Made by a program: the position numbers and the translations under genes. Shown here piece by piece: positions 53,018-62,263 of a DNA stretch of 64,000 nucleotides (positions within the stretch are counted from its first letter, which is position 1; each line of letters begins with the position of its first letter). The DNA comes from Bacteroidota bacterium (GTDB taxonomy: Bacteria; Bacteroidota; Bacteroidia; Bacteroidales; Lentimicrobiaceae): NCBI GenBank assembly GCA_023417935.1, contig JAEZDY010000021.1, positions 62,001 to 126,000 on the forward strand, given 5' to 3'. The notes under the pieces were generated by a model. The model had not been told where the DNA came from, made no database searches, and saw nothing but the letters and a program-made list of their open reading frames with translations.

Positions 53018-53857
53018 ATGAAACGAACACTTTTGCTGCTGCCTTTAATTGTTTTGATGAGTTTTCAACTTTTCGCACAGGATATCATTTTGAAGAAGAA
53101 TGATGAAATGATCAAATGCAAGGTTAAAGAAGTAGGGCTGGATGAAATAAAATATGTTTTGCCTGAGTATCCTCAGGATGTTCTCTTTTCAATTGACAGG
53201 GATCTGATTTCAAAGGTCATCTTTGAAAATGGTGAAGAGCTGGTGATGAAGAAGGAAATGACCAATCCTGCAAATTATGAAGATAACCACAAGAATATAA
53301 TTAAAACAGAATTCCTTGCTCCTTTAAGTGGCAATACAACGTTCTCCTGGGAACACAGTCTTGCTCCGGGACGTAGCTTTGAAGCTACCCTAGGGATTGC
53401 CGGTTTGGGACTTAATTATGGTGATGAAAACCCTGGTGGAGTATTCATGAAATTTGGATACAAATTGATCAAAAGCCCCGACTTTTATCTGAGGGGCATG
53501 AGGTATGCTCATCTGCTCAAGGGAAGCTACATAAAGCCTGAACTTATGATGGGACTTGTTGGGCGTGATCATTATATTTGGGAAAACAGATATGACCCCA
53601 TCTCCGGTTATTATATAGGTGGTAACGACAGACGTGAACATGAAACCGTATTTGCCGCAGCAGTACAGGTAGTGTTTGGTAAGCAATGGATATTTGACAA
53701 TATATTTGCCCTTGACCCTTATTTGGGAATTGGATACGGCTTCAATTCAACAAAAAGAGATTACAATGATGGATATAACTATGGCTTTTGGGTACCATCT
53801 AATGAAGTTCCCATTTCTTTTTCAATTGGTTTGAAGATGGGGTTGCTATTCAAGTAG
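53018..53857 (+). CDS. Secreted outer-membrane beta-barrel-like protein of unknown function
   Basis: The 279-residue protein has a signal peptide ending in LFAQ. A short domain follows (KKNDEMIKCKVKEVGLDEIKYVLPE; about 25-95), resembling the N-terminal segment found in many Bacteroidota surface proteins. The rest (about 105-279) has alternating hydrophobic strands such as TFSWEHSLAPGRSFEATLGI and DPYLGIGYGFNSTKR, ending SIGLKMGLLFK. That fits an eight-stranded barrel. No enzymatic motif is visible. It ends at a strong bidirectional terminator. Confidence 0.7.
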   Translation: MKRTLLLLPLIVLMSFQLFAQDIILKKNDEMIKCKVKEVGLDEIKYVLPEYPQDVLFSIDRDLISKVIFENGEELVMKKEMTNPANYEDNHKNIIKTEFLAPLSGNTTFSWEHSLAPGRSFEATLGIAGLGLNYGDENPGGVFMKFGYKLIKSPDFYLRGMRYAHLLKGSYIKPELMMGLVGRDHYIWENRYDPISGYYIGGNDRREHETVFAAAVQVVFGKQWIFDNIFALDPYLGIGYGFNSTKRDYNDGYNYGFWVPSNEVPISFSIGLKMGLLFK

Positions 53858-53929
53858 ATCGAATGATCACATAGCTTAGTTTCAAAGATCGGGTTACCAA
53901 AGCTTGTAGTAATATATTGAGATTATAAA

Positions 53930-53959
53930 ACAAAGGGGCAGTTAACTGCCCCTTTGTTT
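53930..53959. terminator. Bidirectional terminator between convergent genes
   Basis: A perfect 30-base palindrome is centred at 53944/53945 with GGGGCAGTTAACTGCCCC at its core. It has A-rich flank on the left and TTTTT on the right, so it can terminate both the barrel gene and korB. Confidence 0.9.
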
Positions 53960-54020
53960 TTATAATCACTTATTGAATTCTTCTACTTTCTATGAATATT
54001 ATTCTGTTGAAGAATTAATT

Positions 54021-55064
54021 CTAATTTATCTCCCAGGTATCACCACTGTTCAGCAGATCATCAACAGTTTTAATTTTTGATGTTTGCTTTGCATAGGTGA
54101 TTTGCTCTTCAACCATATCATCATAAGTAGGATACATGGCTGCCCTGATAACTCCCATAGCCACAGGAAAATGTGGATATGACATTTTTGCCAGCATAAG
54201 ATGTAATCCGGGATCTTGCTGGTACATATCATGTACAAGAACATCCTCTTCGGTCATACCGTTTTCTCCAAGTGTAATTACTTCAAGGCGCGTTCCATTA
54301 AGCCTTATACCCTTGTCCTTGTTTTTACCAAAGAGCATTGGTTCACCATTGCGGAGAATTATTTGTCGGTCGTCTCGGTTTTCCTTGTTAGTTATAGCAT
54401 CATGTGTCCGGTCAGCAAATATCACGCAGTTCTCAAGGATTTCAATTACTGAAGTTCCATCGTGCTTTGCAGCTTCAAACATGATCTCAGTCATAAGCCT
54501 TGGGTTAGAATCCGGGCTTCTTGCAAAGAACGTTCCCTGTGCACCAAGAACAAGTTCACCGGGGTTAAAAGGATGCTCAATAGTCCCTTGTGGTGAAGTT
54601 TTGGTCACACTTCCCATTGGTGTTGTTGGTGAATATTGCCCTTTAGTGAGTCCGTATATCTGATTATTGAAGAGAACAATGTTTATATCGATGTTACGAC
54701 GGATTGTATGGATAAAATGATTACCTCCAATGGCTAATGAATCACCGTCACCAGTTGCCATCCACACACTTAGATGAGGGTTGGCAATTTTTACACCTGA
54801 AGATATAGCAGCAGCCCTGCCGTGAATTCCATGAATACCATAGGTATTTACATAGTATGGAAACCGTGAAGAGCAACCAATACCTGAAACCATCATAATA
54901 TTCTCTTTGCGGTAACCCAGCTTAGGGAATACATTGGCAACAGACGACAGTATGGCATGTGAACCGCAGCCCGGACACCATTTTACCATTTGGTCGCTAA
55001 CAAAATCTTCCTTAGTTAATTCAACCGAGGAGCGCTCTATTGTATAGTTTTGTTTGTTTATCAT
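54021..55064 (-). CDS. korB: 2-oxoacid:ferredoxin oxidoreductase, beta subunit (KorB-like)
   Basis: The 347-residue TPP-binding subunit has WCPGCGSHAILSSV at about residues 29-42 and the TPP/magnesium motif TGDGDSLAIGGNH followed by NIVLFNNQIYGLTKGQYSPT. With KorA it oxidises 2-oxoglutarate (or a related 2-oxoacid) plus CoA to the acyl-CoA and CO2, reducing ferredoxin. The enzyme is thought to use a [4Fe-4S] cluster bound by the beta subunit Cys residues in and near CPGCG. It starts 2 bases after the korA stop. The nearby ferredoxin and sucAB support 2-oxoglutarate as substrate, but this is inference. Confidence 0.92.
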   Translation of the reverse strand: MINKQNYTIERSSVELTKEDFVSDQMVKWCPGCGSHAILSSVANVFPKLGYRKENIMMVSGIGCSSRFPYYVNTYGIHGIHGRAAAISSGVKIANPHLSVWMATGDGDSLAIGGNHFIHTIRRNIDINIVLFNNQIYGLTKGQYSPTTPMGSVTKTSPQGTIEHPFNPGELVLGAQGTFFARSPDSNPRLMTEIMFEAAKHDGTSVIEILENCVIFADRTHDAITNKENRDDRQIILRNGEPMLFGKNKDKGIRLNGTRLEVITLGENGMTEEDVLVHDMYQQDPGLHLMLAKMSYPHFPVAMGVIRAAMYPTYDDMVEEQITYAKQTSKIKTVDDLLNSGDTWEIN

Positions 55065-55066
55065 GA

Positions 55067-56917
55067 TTATTTCTCCTCCAGTATTTGAGTAAGCACCTGA
55101 GTGAGCTCATTAACGGTGAACGGTAGCCCCTGCACTTTATTATACTGCAAGTAGTTGTATCCGTGGTGCTTCATTTTCAGGTAATTAACGAACTGACCGC
55201 TGTTAAGTTCGCAAACAAGAATTTTCTTAAAGCCTGATAATACCTCCGCAGTATTTTTAGGCAGCGGCATTATATAATTAAAGTGTGCATGGCTTACTTT
55301 TTCACCTTTAGCCTGCATTATTTCAACTGCCTCTTGCACAGCACCCAGGGTACCACCCCAGCTTACAACAAGCAACTCGCCTTCCTTATCACCGGCAATT
55401 TCCTGTAATGGAATGTAGTCAGCAACTTTTTGCACTTTAGCATCACGCAGGTCAACCATCTTCTGGTGATTCATTGGATCAGTTGACACATTGCCGATAC
55501 CGTCTTCTTTCTCCAACCCCCCGATACGATGACGTAATCCTTCAGTACCTGGTAAAGCCCATTTACGTACTAAAGTTTCAGGGTCACGGCGGTATGGTTG
55601 ATAATCAGGATCATTTGGTTTTGCAATAGGCGGATTAATTGATGGAAGTTCAGCAACTTTCGGAATACGGAACAATTGTGACCCATTGCCTAAATACCCA
55701 TCAGTTAGTAAAATCACCGGAGTCATATGCTCCATAGCAACTTTTGCAGCCATGTAAGCAAAATAAAAGCAATTTGCTGAAGTAGATGCCGCAATTACCA
55801 CAGCAGGACACTCGCCGTTACGGCCAAAAAGTGCCTGGTAAAGATCGCTTTGCTCTGATTTGGTTGGTAAACCGGTACTTGGCCCACCACGCTGAACATC
55901 AACGATAACCAAAGGTAATTCAGTCATTACTGCCAGTCCGATGGCTTCACTCTTCAATGATAATCCGGGTCCAGAAGTAGTTGTTAAGGCGAGAGAGCCG
56001 GTGTAGCTGGCACCAATTGCTGAACATATACCTGCAATTTCGTCTTCTGCCTGAAATACTTTAGCTCCAAGTGATTTATACTTGGCTAATTCAATTAAAA
56101 TTTCAGTAGCAGGGGTAATAGGATATGAACCGAGGAATATTGGACGGCCTGAGCGTTCTGCAGCAGCAAGGAAGCCCCATGCAGTAGCTACATTACCGGT
56201 GATATTACGATATCGACCTGGGGGAATGTCAGCTTTACCAACCTGGTAAACTGATGCAAGCGTTTCAACAGTGTCAGCATAACTATAACCCGCTTCCAGT
56301 ACAGTTTTGTTTGATTCTATAACTGTTGGCTTATTCTTGAATTTTTTGTCGAAAAACTCGTAAGTGGCTTTAAAGCTCCATCCAAACAGATGGTACATAA
56401 TGCCAAGGGCAAACATATTCTTGCTTTTATCAGCAGTTTTTGTGTCAATGCCTTTTTCTTTTAGCACACCCCTGGTAAAAGAAGTAATTGGAGCCTTAAC
56501 AAGGTTATAACCTGATAAAGAATTATCTTCAAGAGGGTTAACAGTGTAACCGGCTTTTTTATAAGCTGCCTCTTCAAAGGAATCCTGATCTACTATGATA
56601 GTAGCACCCGGTTTAGCCCACTTAAGGTTAGACTTAAGTGATGCAGGGTTCATTGCAACAAGTACATCGCATAGGTCGCCAGTTGTTTCTATCTTCTTAG
56701 CTCCTACATGTACCTGAAAGCCAGACACCCCAGCAATTGTGTTATGTGGTGCACGAATTTCAGCCGGATAATCAGGAAATGTAGCCAGGTCGAGACCGGC
56801 TAATGCTGCAGTATCAGAGAAAAGCGTACCGGTAAGCTGCATTCCGTCGCCAGAATCGCCAACAAACTTAACAACAACCGCTTCCCTTTGTATAACATTG
56901 CTATTTGTTTTTAACAT
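55067..56917 (-). CDS. korA: 2-oxoacid:ferredoxin oxidoreductase, alpha subunit with fused gamma domain (KorA-like)
   Basis: The 616-residue protein fuses the gamma domain (about residues 10-190; VVKFVGDSGDGMQLTG) to the alpha domain, with GSYPITPATEILIELA, EDEIAGICSAIGASYTGSLALTTTSGPG (split here by its turn), VDVQRGGPSTGLPTKSEQSD and the C-terminal NYIMPLPKN to QFVNYLKM. The YPITP and STGLPTK motifs are family hallmarks. The ATG at 56917 was chosen over one ten codons upstream. A -7 box TAACTTTG lies 27 bases before it. It is divergent from the ferredoxin gene. Confidence 0.94.
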   Translation of the reverse strand: MLKTNSNVIQREAVVVKFVGDSGDGMQLTGTLFSDTAALAGLDLATFPDYPAEIRAPHNTIAGVSGFQVHVGAKKIETTGDLCDVLVAMNPASLKSNLKWAKPGATIIVDQDSFEEAAYKKAGYTVNPLEDNSLSGYNLVKAPITSFTRGVLKEKGIDTKTADKSKNMFALGIMYHLFGWSFKATYEFFDKKFKNKPTVIESNKTVLEAGYSYADTVETLASVYQVGKADIPPGRYRNITGNVATAWGFLAAAERSGRPIFLGSYPITPATEILIELAKYKSLGAKVFQAEDEIAGICSAIGASYTGSLALTTTSGPGLSLKSEAIGLAVMTELPLVIVDVQRGGPSTGLPTKSEQSDLYQALFGRNGECPAVVIAASTSANCFYFAYMAAKVAMEHMTPVILLTDGYLGNGSQLFRIPKVAELPSINPPIAKPNDPDYQPYRRDPETLVRKWALPGTEGLRHRIGGLEKEDGIGNVSTDPMNHQKMVDLRDAKVQKVADYIPLQEIAGDKEGELLVVSWGGTLGAVQEAVEIMQAKGEKVSHAHFNYIMPLPKNTAEVLSGFKKILVCELNSGQFVNYLKMKHHGYNYLQYNKVQGLPFTVNELTQVLTQILEEK

Positions 56918-56944
56918 GATCTTTAGGAAGTTGAATTTGAGGGG

Positions 56945-56952
56945 CAAAGTTA
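56945..56952 (-). promoter_or_regulatory. -7 box (TAACTTTG) for korAB
   Basis: TAACTTTG on the minus strand matches TAnnTTTG and ends 27 bases before the korA ATG. No clear -33 box. Confidence 0.45.
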
Positions 56953-57042
56953 ATAGAATTAGGTTTTGAATTAATTTTACCGCCCAATTTTTAATTGCAG
57001 GAATTATTATTTAGAAGCTTTAAAAATTTGAGCTCGCATTTT

Positions 57043-57069
57043 TTTGTATAATAATTCCATTTATCTTTG
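57043..57069 (+). promoter_or_regulatory. Promoter of the ferredoxin gene
   Basis: TATCTTTG at 57062-57069 matches the -7 box. TTTG at 57043-57046 lies 15 bases upstream, shorter than the usual spacer. Confidence 0.45.
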
Positions 57070-57110
57070 CATGAGTTAACAATAATGCTAAAAACCAAAA
57101 TAAGAAAGCC

Positions 57111-57278
57111 ATGGCTTACGTAATTTCAGATGACTGCACAGCATGCGGCACTTGTATTGATGAATGTCCCGTTGAAGCGATCTCGGAAGGTGATATCTAT
57201 AAAATAGATCCGGATATCTGCACAGATTGTGGATCTTGTGCTGATGTTTGTCCTGTTGAGGCAATTCACCCTGCATAA
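57111..57278 (+). CDS. 2[4Fe-4S] ferredoxin
   Basis: This 55-residue protein carries two complete cluster motifs: CTACGTCIDECP (residues 9-20) and CTDCGSCADVCP (residues 37-48), each CxxCxxCxxxCP. It is a low-potential electron carrier. Divergent transcription from korAB makes it the likely electron acceptor of the oxidoreductase. It has a -7 box upstream and a terminator 26 bases past its stop, so it is a single-gene transcript. Confidence 0.96.
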   Translation: MAYVISDDCTACGTCIDECPVEAISEGDIYKIDPDICTDCGSCADVCPVEAIHPA

Positions 57279-57304
57279 GGGTTGGATATTCCAACAGTAA
57301 AGAG

Positions 57305-57336
57305 AACGCTTGCCCTAGGGCAGGCGTTTTCTTTTT
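57305..57336 (+). terminator. Rho-independent terminator of the ferredoxin gene
   Basis: AACGCTTGCCC pairs with GGGCAGGCGTT (one G-U) across a 2-base gap and is followed by TTCTTTTTT. Confidence 0.85.
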
Positions 57337-57608
57337 TATCTATCTCATTTTCACTATCTTGATAATATAGACTCATTTTACTGGTTAGTATTATTAAGCA
57401 CTTCTCCTTTTCCATGTTTAAGAGGCAAACTTTATCATTTCAACTTTGTTTTTAGGGAACACTAAATGCAGAGAATTCTTGGTATATTTGTAATGCATAG
57501 TTATGTGAAGCCCCCGAAGCATTATTCTGATCAACTTTAGCTGTTGATATGAATTGAGCTCGGGATTATTAATATGTACAAACGTTGACCCCGGATAAAA
57601 AAATTGTG
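57337..57608. other. Intergenic region upstream of sucA
   Basis: With the ferredoxin terminator, the gene-free stretch is about 330 bases. I see no coding frame with family or start support, no tandem array and no clear promoter box. The sucA promoter presumably lies here. Confidence 0.5.
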
Positions 57609-60416
57609 ATGGATAAATTCTCGTTTTTCTCAAATGCAGACAGCGGATATATTGATAGTCTGTATAAACAATATCAGGCCGACCCAGGCTCAGTAGATGA
57701 AAGCTGGCAACACTTCTTTAAAGGTTTTGAGTTCAGTCGTACTACATATAAATCTGGTGATGGTGATTTGATAGTACCACATGAATTTAAAGTGATTAAC
57801 CTGATTGACGATTACAGGAAGCGCGGACACCTGTTTACCCGCACTAATCCTGTACGTACGCGCCGCTCCTATTCCCCAACATTGGATATTGAAAATTATG
57901 GACTTTCTAAATCTGATCTTGATGTTAGCTTTGAAGCCGGTTCAGAAATAGGTATTGGAAAGGCTCCTTTGAGGAAAATTATTGAACACCTTGAAACAAC
58001 TTATTGTGAATCAATTGGTGTGGAATATCAGCATATAAGAAACATTGAAATTGAAAAGTGGCTTAGGCAGCGGATGGAATCAAGTAAAAACAGACCCAGA
58101 TTTTCTGCTGCAACTAAAAAAGTGATGCTCAGAAAACTTGGTCAGGCTGTATTCATGGAAAAGTTTTTGCATAAACGCTTTCCCGGTCAAAAGAGATTCT
58201 CCCTTGAAGGAGTTGAAGCGTTGATTCCTGCCTTGCATGCTGTAATAGAAAAAGGAGCATCTCTGGGTGCTGCTGAGTTCCAGATTGGAATGGCGCACAG
58301 GGGTAGACTTAATGTTCTGGCAAATATCATGGAAAAGCCTATGGTTGATATATTCAATGAATTTGCCAATAAGCAATACGACGATCAAACCCTGATGGGA
58401 GATGTAAAATACCATTTGGGTTATACATCTGAAAGGATGACTATGAACGGGAAGAAGGTTGAAATTACCCTTGCTCCAAATCCTTCACATCTTGAGGCAG
58501 TGGGTTCGGTTGTGCAGGGTATTACACGTGCCGAAATTGACCTTAATTACAAGGGTGATACTGATAAGATAGTCCCTATTATTATTCATGGAGATGCTTC
58601 AATTGCCGGACAGGGTATTGTTTATGAACTTGTTCAGATGTCGGAACTGAAAGGTTATCGTGTAGGAGGAACCATCCATCTGGTAGTCAATAACCAGGTA
58701 GGCTTTACTACAAACTACCTTGATGCACGAAGTAGCACTTATAGTACTGACATTGCAAAGGTTGTGCAGTCTCCCATATTTCACGTGAATGCCGACGATA
58801 TTGAAGCTGTTGTATTCACCATCGAACTTGCAATGGAATATCGTGAGAAGTTCGATAAAGATGTATTTATCGACCTGTTAGGTTATAGGAAATATGGGCA
58901 CAATGAAGGTGACGAACCAAGGTTTACCCAACCTGTGCTATATAAGATAATTGAATCACATCCCGATCCCTGGTCAATATATTCAGGCCAGTTGATAGAA
59001 AAAGGGGTTATAACTTCAGAAGAAGTTGAAGAAATCAAGAATAGTATAAATGAAGCGCTTGAAGAACAATTAGTTGCATCGCAAAAGATGGAAACGTCAG
59101 TATTTAAGCCTTTTACAAGTGCTATTTGGAGTGATACAAGGCCAGCAATTCCTGACGATTTTATTAAATCACCTGATACAGGGGTATCTTATGAGGTATT
59201 GAAGGAAATAGGTGAGAAGATAACAAAATTGCCTGAAGGAAAAGTGTTCAACAGGAAACTGGTCAAGCTTATGAACGACCGTAACCAAATGATACAACCC
59301 GGTGGCAAGATTGATTGGGCAATGGGTGAACTGCTGGCTTACGGGTCGTTGGTGAAGGAGAATATTGCTGTACGACTGTCGGGTCAGGATTCTGAAAGAG
59401 GCACATTCTCTCATAGGCATGCTGTGCTCACAATTGAAGATTCAGAAGAAAGGTACGTTCCACTTAGTATGCTTAACACTGACAAGGCTGCCTTCAGTAT
59501 ATACAATTCACTATTGTCAGAGTACGCAGTTTTAGGTTTTGAATACGGTTATTCACTTGTTACACCATACGCTCTTACAATTTGGGAAGCACAGTTTGGC
59601 GACTTCTTTAACGGAGCGCAAATAATAATCGACCAATATCTCAGCAGTGCGGAAGATAAGTGGCGCGTAATGAGCAACCTTGTTATGTATCTGCCACATG
59701 GATATGAAGGTCAGGGGCCTGAACACTCAAGTGGTAGAATTGAACGCTTTCTCGTATTGGCTGCCGATAATAACATGCAGATAGTAAATTGTACCACGCC
59801 TGCAAATCTCTTTCATTTACTACGAAGACAGGTACACCGTCCATTCCGGAAGCCCCTCGTACTATTCTCGCCTAAAAGTTTATTAAGGCATCCTGCCTGT
59901 GTATCTCCAATTGAAGATCTAACAAGTGGTGGGTTCCAGGAGGTAATAGATGACGAGTTTGCTGACCCAATGAAGGTCGAGAGGGTTGTTTTCACCAGTG
60001 GAAAAGTATATTATGAATTGATTGAAGAAAGGGCACGTTTAAAGAACGATAGGGTAGCTATTGTGCGTATTGAGCAGATTTACCCATACCCTGAGGAACA
60101 AATAAAAGCTATTGTCGACAAATATTCGAATGCCGGCCGTTTCGTTTGGGCACAGGAAGAACCTGCAAACATGGGTGCCTGGCCATTTATAATGAGGCAT
60201 TACAAGGAGAACGACTTATTGCTTGTTGCCCGCCCTGAAAGCGGTAGTCCTGCAACTGGTTCATCACAACTCCATCATCTTAGGCAAAAGAAGATTTTGG
60301 AGAAAGCATTCGGCCAATGTACCTGTGTTGATTCTGACAGGACCTGCAAGATGCTTTGTGCACCTAATGAATGGGTGTTTACGCCTGAAACCGCTAAGAG
60401 TAATTCTGAATTGTAA
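57609..60416 (+). CDS. sucA: 2-oxoglutarate dehydrogenase E1 component
   Basis: The 935-residue TPP enzyme decarboxylates 2-oxoglutarate in the TCA cycle. It has the N-terminal E2-binding segment SGYIDSLYKQYQADPGSVDESW, then GMAHRGRLNVLANI, HGDASIAGQGIVYE, YRKYGHNEGDEPRFTQP and the C-terminal SGQDSERGTFSHRHAV. All are hallmarks of OdhA/SucA. I chose the ATG at 57609 because the preceding TTG start at 57585 adds eight unsupported residues. It is followed after 126 bases by the E2 gene. The E3 (lipoamide dehydrogenase) is not in the window. Confidence 0.96.
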   Translation: MDKFSFFSNADSGYIDSLYKQYQADPGSVDESWQHFFKGFEFSRTTYKSGDGDLIVPHEFKVINLIDDYRKRGHLFTRTNPVRTRRSYSPTLDIENYGLSKSDLDVSFEAGSEIGIGKAPLRKIIEHLETTYCESIGVEYQHIRNIEIEKWLRQRMESSKNRPRFSAATKKVMLRKLGQAVFMEKFLHKRFPGQKRFSLEGVEALIPALHAVIEKGASLGAAEFQIGMAHRGRLNVLANIMEKPMVDIFNEFANKQYDDQTLMGDVKYHLGYTSERMTMNGKKVEITLAPNPSHLEAVGSVVQGITRAEIDLNYKGDTDKIVPIIIHGDASIAGQGIVYELVQMSELKGYRVGGTIHLVVNNQVGFTTNYLDARSSTYSTDIAKVVQSPIFHVNADDIEAVVFTIELAMEYREKFDKDVFIDLLGYRKYGHNEGDEPRFTQPVLYKIIESHPDPWSIYSGQLIEKGVITSEEVEEIKNSINEALEEQLVASQKMETSVFKPFTSAIWSDTRPAIPDDFIKSPDTGVSYEVLKEIGEKITKLPEGKVFNRKLVKLMNDRNQMIQPGGKIDWAMGELLAYGSLVKENIAVRLSGQDSERGTFSHRHAVLTIEDSEERYVPLSMLNTDKAAFSIYNSLLSEYAVLGFEYGYSLVTPYALTIWEAQFGDFFNGAQIIIDQYLSSAEDKWRVMSNLVMYLPHGYEGQGPEHSSGRIERFLVLAADNNMQIVNCTTPANLFHLLRRQVHRPFRKPLVLFSPKSLLRHPACVSPIEDLTSGGFQEVIDDEFADPMKVERVVFTSGKVYYELIEERARLKNDRVAIVRIEQIYPYPEEQIKAIVDKYSNAGRFVWAQEEPANMGAWPFIMRHYKENDLLLVARPESGSPATGSSQLHHLRQKKILEKAFGQCTCVDSDRTCKMLCAPNEWVFTPETAKSNSEL

Positions 60417-60542
60417 AATTTGAAAAGAGTAAATAATCTGTTTTCCTGATTATAGAAAATAATAAGCAACAAAATGATCAATCGTTGAATCAAGCTCTCA
60501 AAGCTGATAGTAACGAAATCCAGAAACCTGAATAATTACAAA

Positions 60543-61868
60543 ATGATAGTAGAAGTAAAAGTTCCCAGCCCCGGAGAGTCAATAACTGAAGTTCAACTAG
60601 CTACATGGCTTATCAAAGATGGTGACGTAGTTGAACGGGATGCTGAAATTGCTGAAGTAGATTCCGATAAAGCAACCTTAACTATAAATGCACCTGAACA
60701 GGGTAAAATAGCCATAAAAATTGCAGAAGGTGATACAGTTAATATTGGAACTGTAATTGCCACAATTGATACTTCATTTTCATCAAATGGTCCAGAAGGA
60801 ACCGAAACCCCAATGTCTGTTTCTAAAAAGCAACCTGATGTTGAAAATATCAGCGAAACAAAATCAGGTGTTGCTGCAGATGCTAGTGCAAAGCAAATTC
60901 AGGAAAAGGAGGGTGATGAGTCGGGTCAAAATAAAACACATATTACTCCACTCGCAAAAAAAATGATGGAGGAAAAGAATCTTACCAGGGATGAAGTCAT
61001 TCTACAATTAGGTAGAAAAAGGGTTGGCAAGGCTGATATTGAATCAATGAGCAACAAAAGTGAACCGGCTGCCGACCCTCAGGTGGCTGAAGAGGAAATT
61101 AGCAAGACCATTCAAGAAACACCCGTTCATAAAGGCACCAGAGAAACTGAACGCAAGAAGATGAGTACCCTTCGTTTAAAGCTGTCACAACGTTTGGTTT
61201 CTGTTAAGAATGAAACTGCCATGCTTACAACCTTTAACGAGGTGAATATGAGCAACATCATGGCTTTAAGGAAAAAGTATAACGACAAGTTCAAGGAGAA
61301 ATATGGCATTTCCGTTGGATTTATGTCACTCTTCACAAAAGCAGTAAGTATTGCATTACAGCAATTTCCTCAGGTTAACTCAATAATTGATGGTGAGGAG
61401 TTGATTCATCACAATTATGTGGATGTAGGTATAGCTGTAAGCTCACCTAAAGGATTAGTAGTCCCAGTTTTGAGGAATACTGAACTGATGAGCATTGCAG
61501 AGATTGAACTTAAAGTAAAGGAACTTGCGGAGAAAGCCAGAAACAACAAGATATCACTGGATGAAATGACCGGAGGAACTTTCACTATATCAAACGGAGG
61601 CGTTTTCGGGTCACTGTTATCAACACCAATTCTTAATCCTCCTCAAAGTGCTATACTGGGCATGCATAATATCGTTGACAGGCCGATCGCTTTAAACGGC
61701 CAGGTGGTAATTGCACCGATGATGTATGTTGCATTATCCTATGATCATCGGGTAATAGATGGCCGCGAATCCGTTAGTTTCCTGGTAAAGGTGAAAGAAC
61801 TACTTGAAAATCCGGAAATCATGTTCTACGAAGGAAAAGACCCACTTAAAGGTCTACTTGGTCTTTAA
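60543..61868 (+). CDS. sucB: Dihydrolipoamide succinyltransferase (OGDH E2 component)
   Basis: The 441-residue protein starts with a lipoyl domain (about residues 1-78), whose lipoylated Lys lies in EVDSDKATLTI. A charged linker follows, then an E3-binding domain (about 138-175; ITPLAKKMMEEKNLTRDEV). The catalytic domain (about 205-441) has YGISVGFMSLFTKAVSIAL, IAVSSPKGLVVPVLRNTE, FTISNGGVFGSLLSTPILNPP and the active-site SYDHRVIDGRE. Together with SucA it makes succinyl-CoA. It is the last gene of the sucAB unit and a 22-bp array follows. Confidence 0.95.
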   Translation: MIVEVKVPSPGESITEVQLATWLIKDGDVVERDAEIAEVDSDKATLTINAPEQGKIAIKIAEGDTVNIGTVIATIDTSFSSNGPEGTETPMSVSKKQPDVENISETKSGVAADASAKQIQEKEGDESGQNKTHITPLAKKMMEEKNLTRDEVILQLGRKRVGKADIESMSNKSEPAADPQVAEEEISKTIQETPVHKGTRETERKKMSTLRLKLSQRLVSVKNETAMLTTFNEVNMSNIMALRKKYNDKFKEKYGISVGFMSLFTKAVSIALQQFPQVNSIIDGEELIHHNYVDVGIAVSSPKGLVVPVLRNTELMSIAEIELKVKELAEKARNNKISLDEMTGGTFTISNGGVFGSLLSTPILNPPQSAILGMHNIVDRPIALNGQVVIAPMMYVALSYDHRVIDGRESVSFLVKVKELLENPEIMFYEGKDPLKGLLGL

Positions 61869-61892
61869 TCATTCGATTATATTAATACATAG

Positions 61893-62133
61893 TGCCGACT
61901 TTAACTGTATATAGTACCAACTCTAACTATTTATAGTGCCCGTTCGAACTATTTATATTGCCGGCTCTAACTATTTATAGTACCTGCTCAAAATATTTAT
62001 TGTGCCTGCTTAACCTGCTTGTAGTGCCGGCTCTAAATATTTATTGTGCCTGCTAAACCTATTTATAGTGCCTGCTCTAACTGTTTATAGTGCCGGTTTC
62101 ACTTGTTTATAGTGCAATTCCACCTGTTTAGAG
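61893..62133. repeat. 22-bp imperfect tandem array, 11 units, behind sucB
   Basis: Ten 22-base units and one 21-base unit are seen, each starting TGCC, TACC or TGCA and mostly ending in a TTTATAG-like core, for example TGCCTGCTCTAACTGTTTAT followed by AG. Phase is kept over 241 bases despite sequence divergence. It starts 25 bases after the sucB stop. The gene-free stretch (395 bases) holds nothing else clear. Confidence 0.92.
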
Positions 62134-62263
62134 TGTCTATTCTATACTAGCTGCCGTTCATCAATACTGTATTTAAATAAAATAAACCTGAAAGATGGTT
62201 TAATTGTAGTATCTTTACAGATATTGCCTTCCATCACGCAGTAACAAACTGAAAAACAGAAAT

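Noticed and set aside
57418..57633. 71-residue minus-strand frame upstream of sucA
   Set aside because: It overlaps the sucA start, has no recognisable motif and no plausible ribosome site. It is most likely a chance frame.
61893..62133. CRISPR array
   Set aside because: The units are contiguous and degenerate; there are no unique spacers between conserved repeats and no cas genes nearby. It is a tandem repeat.
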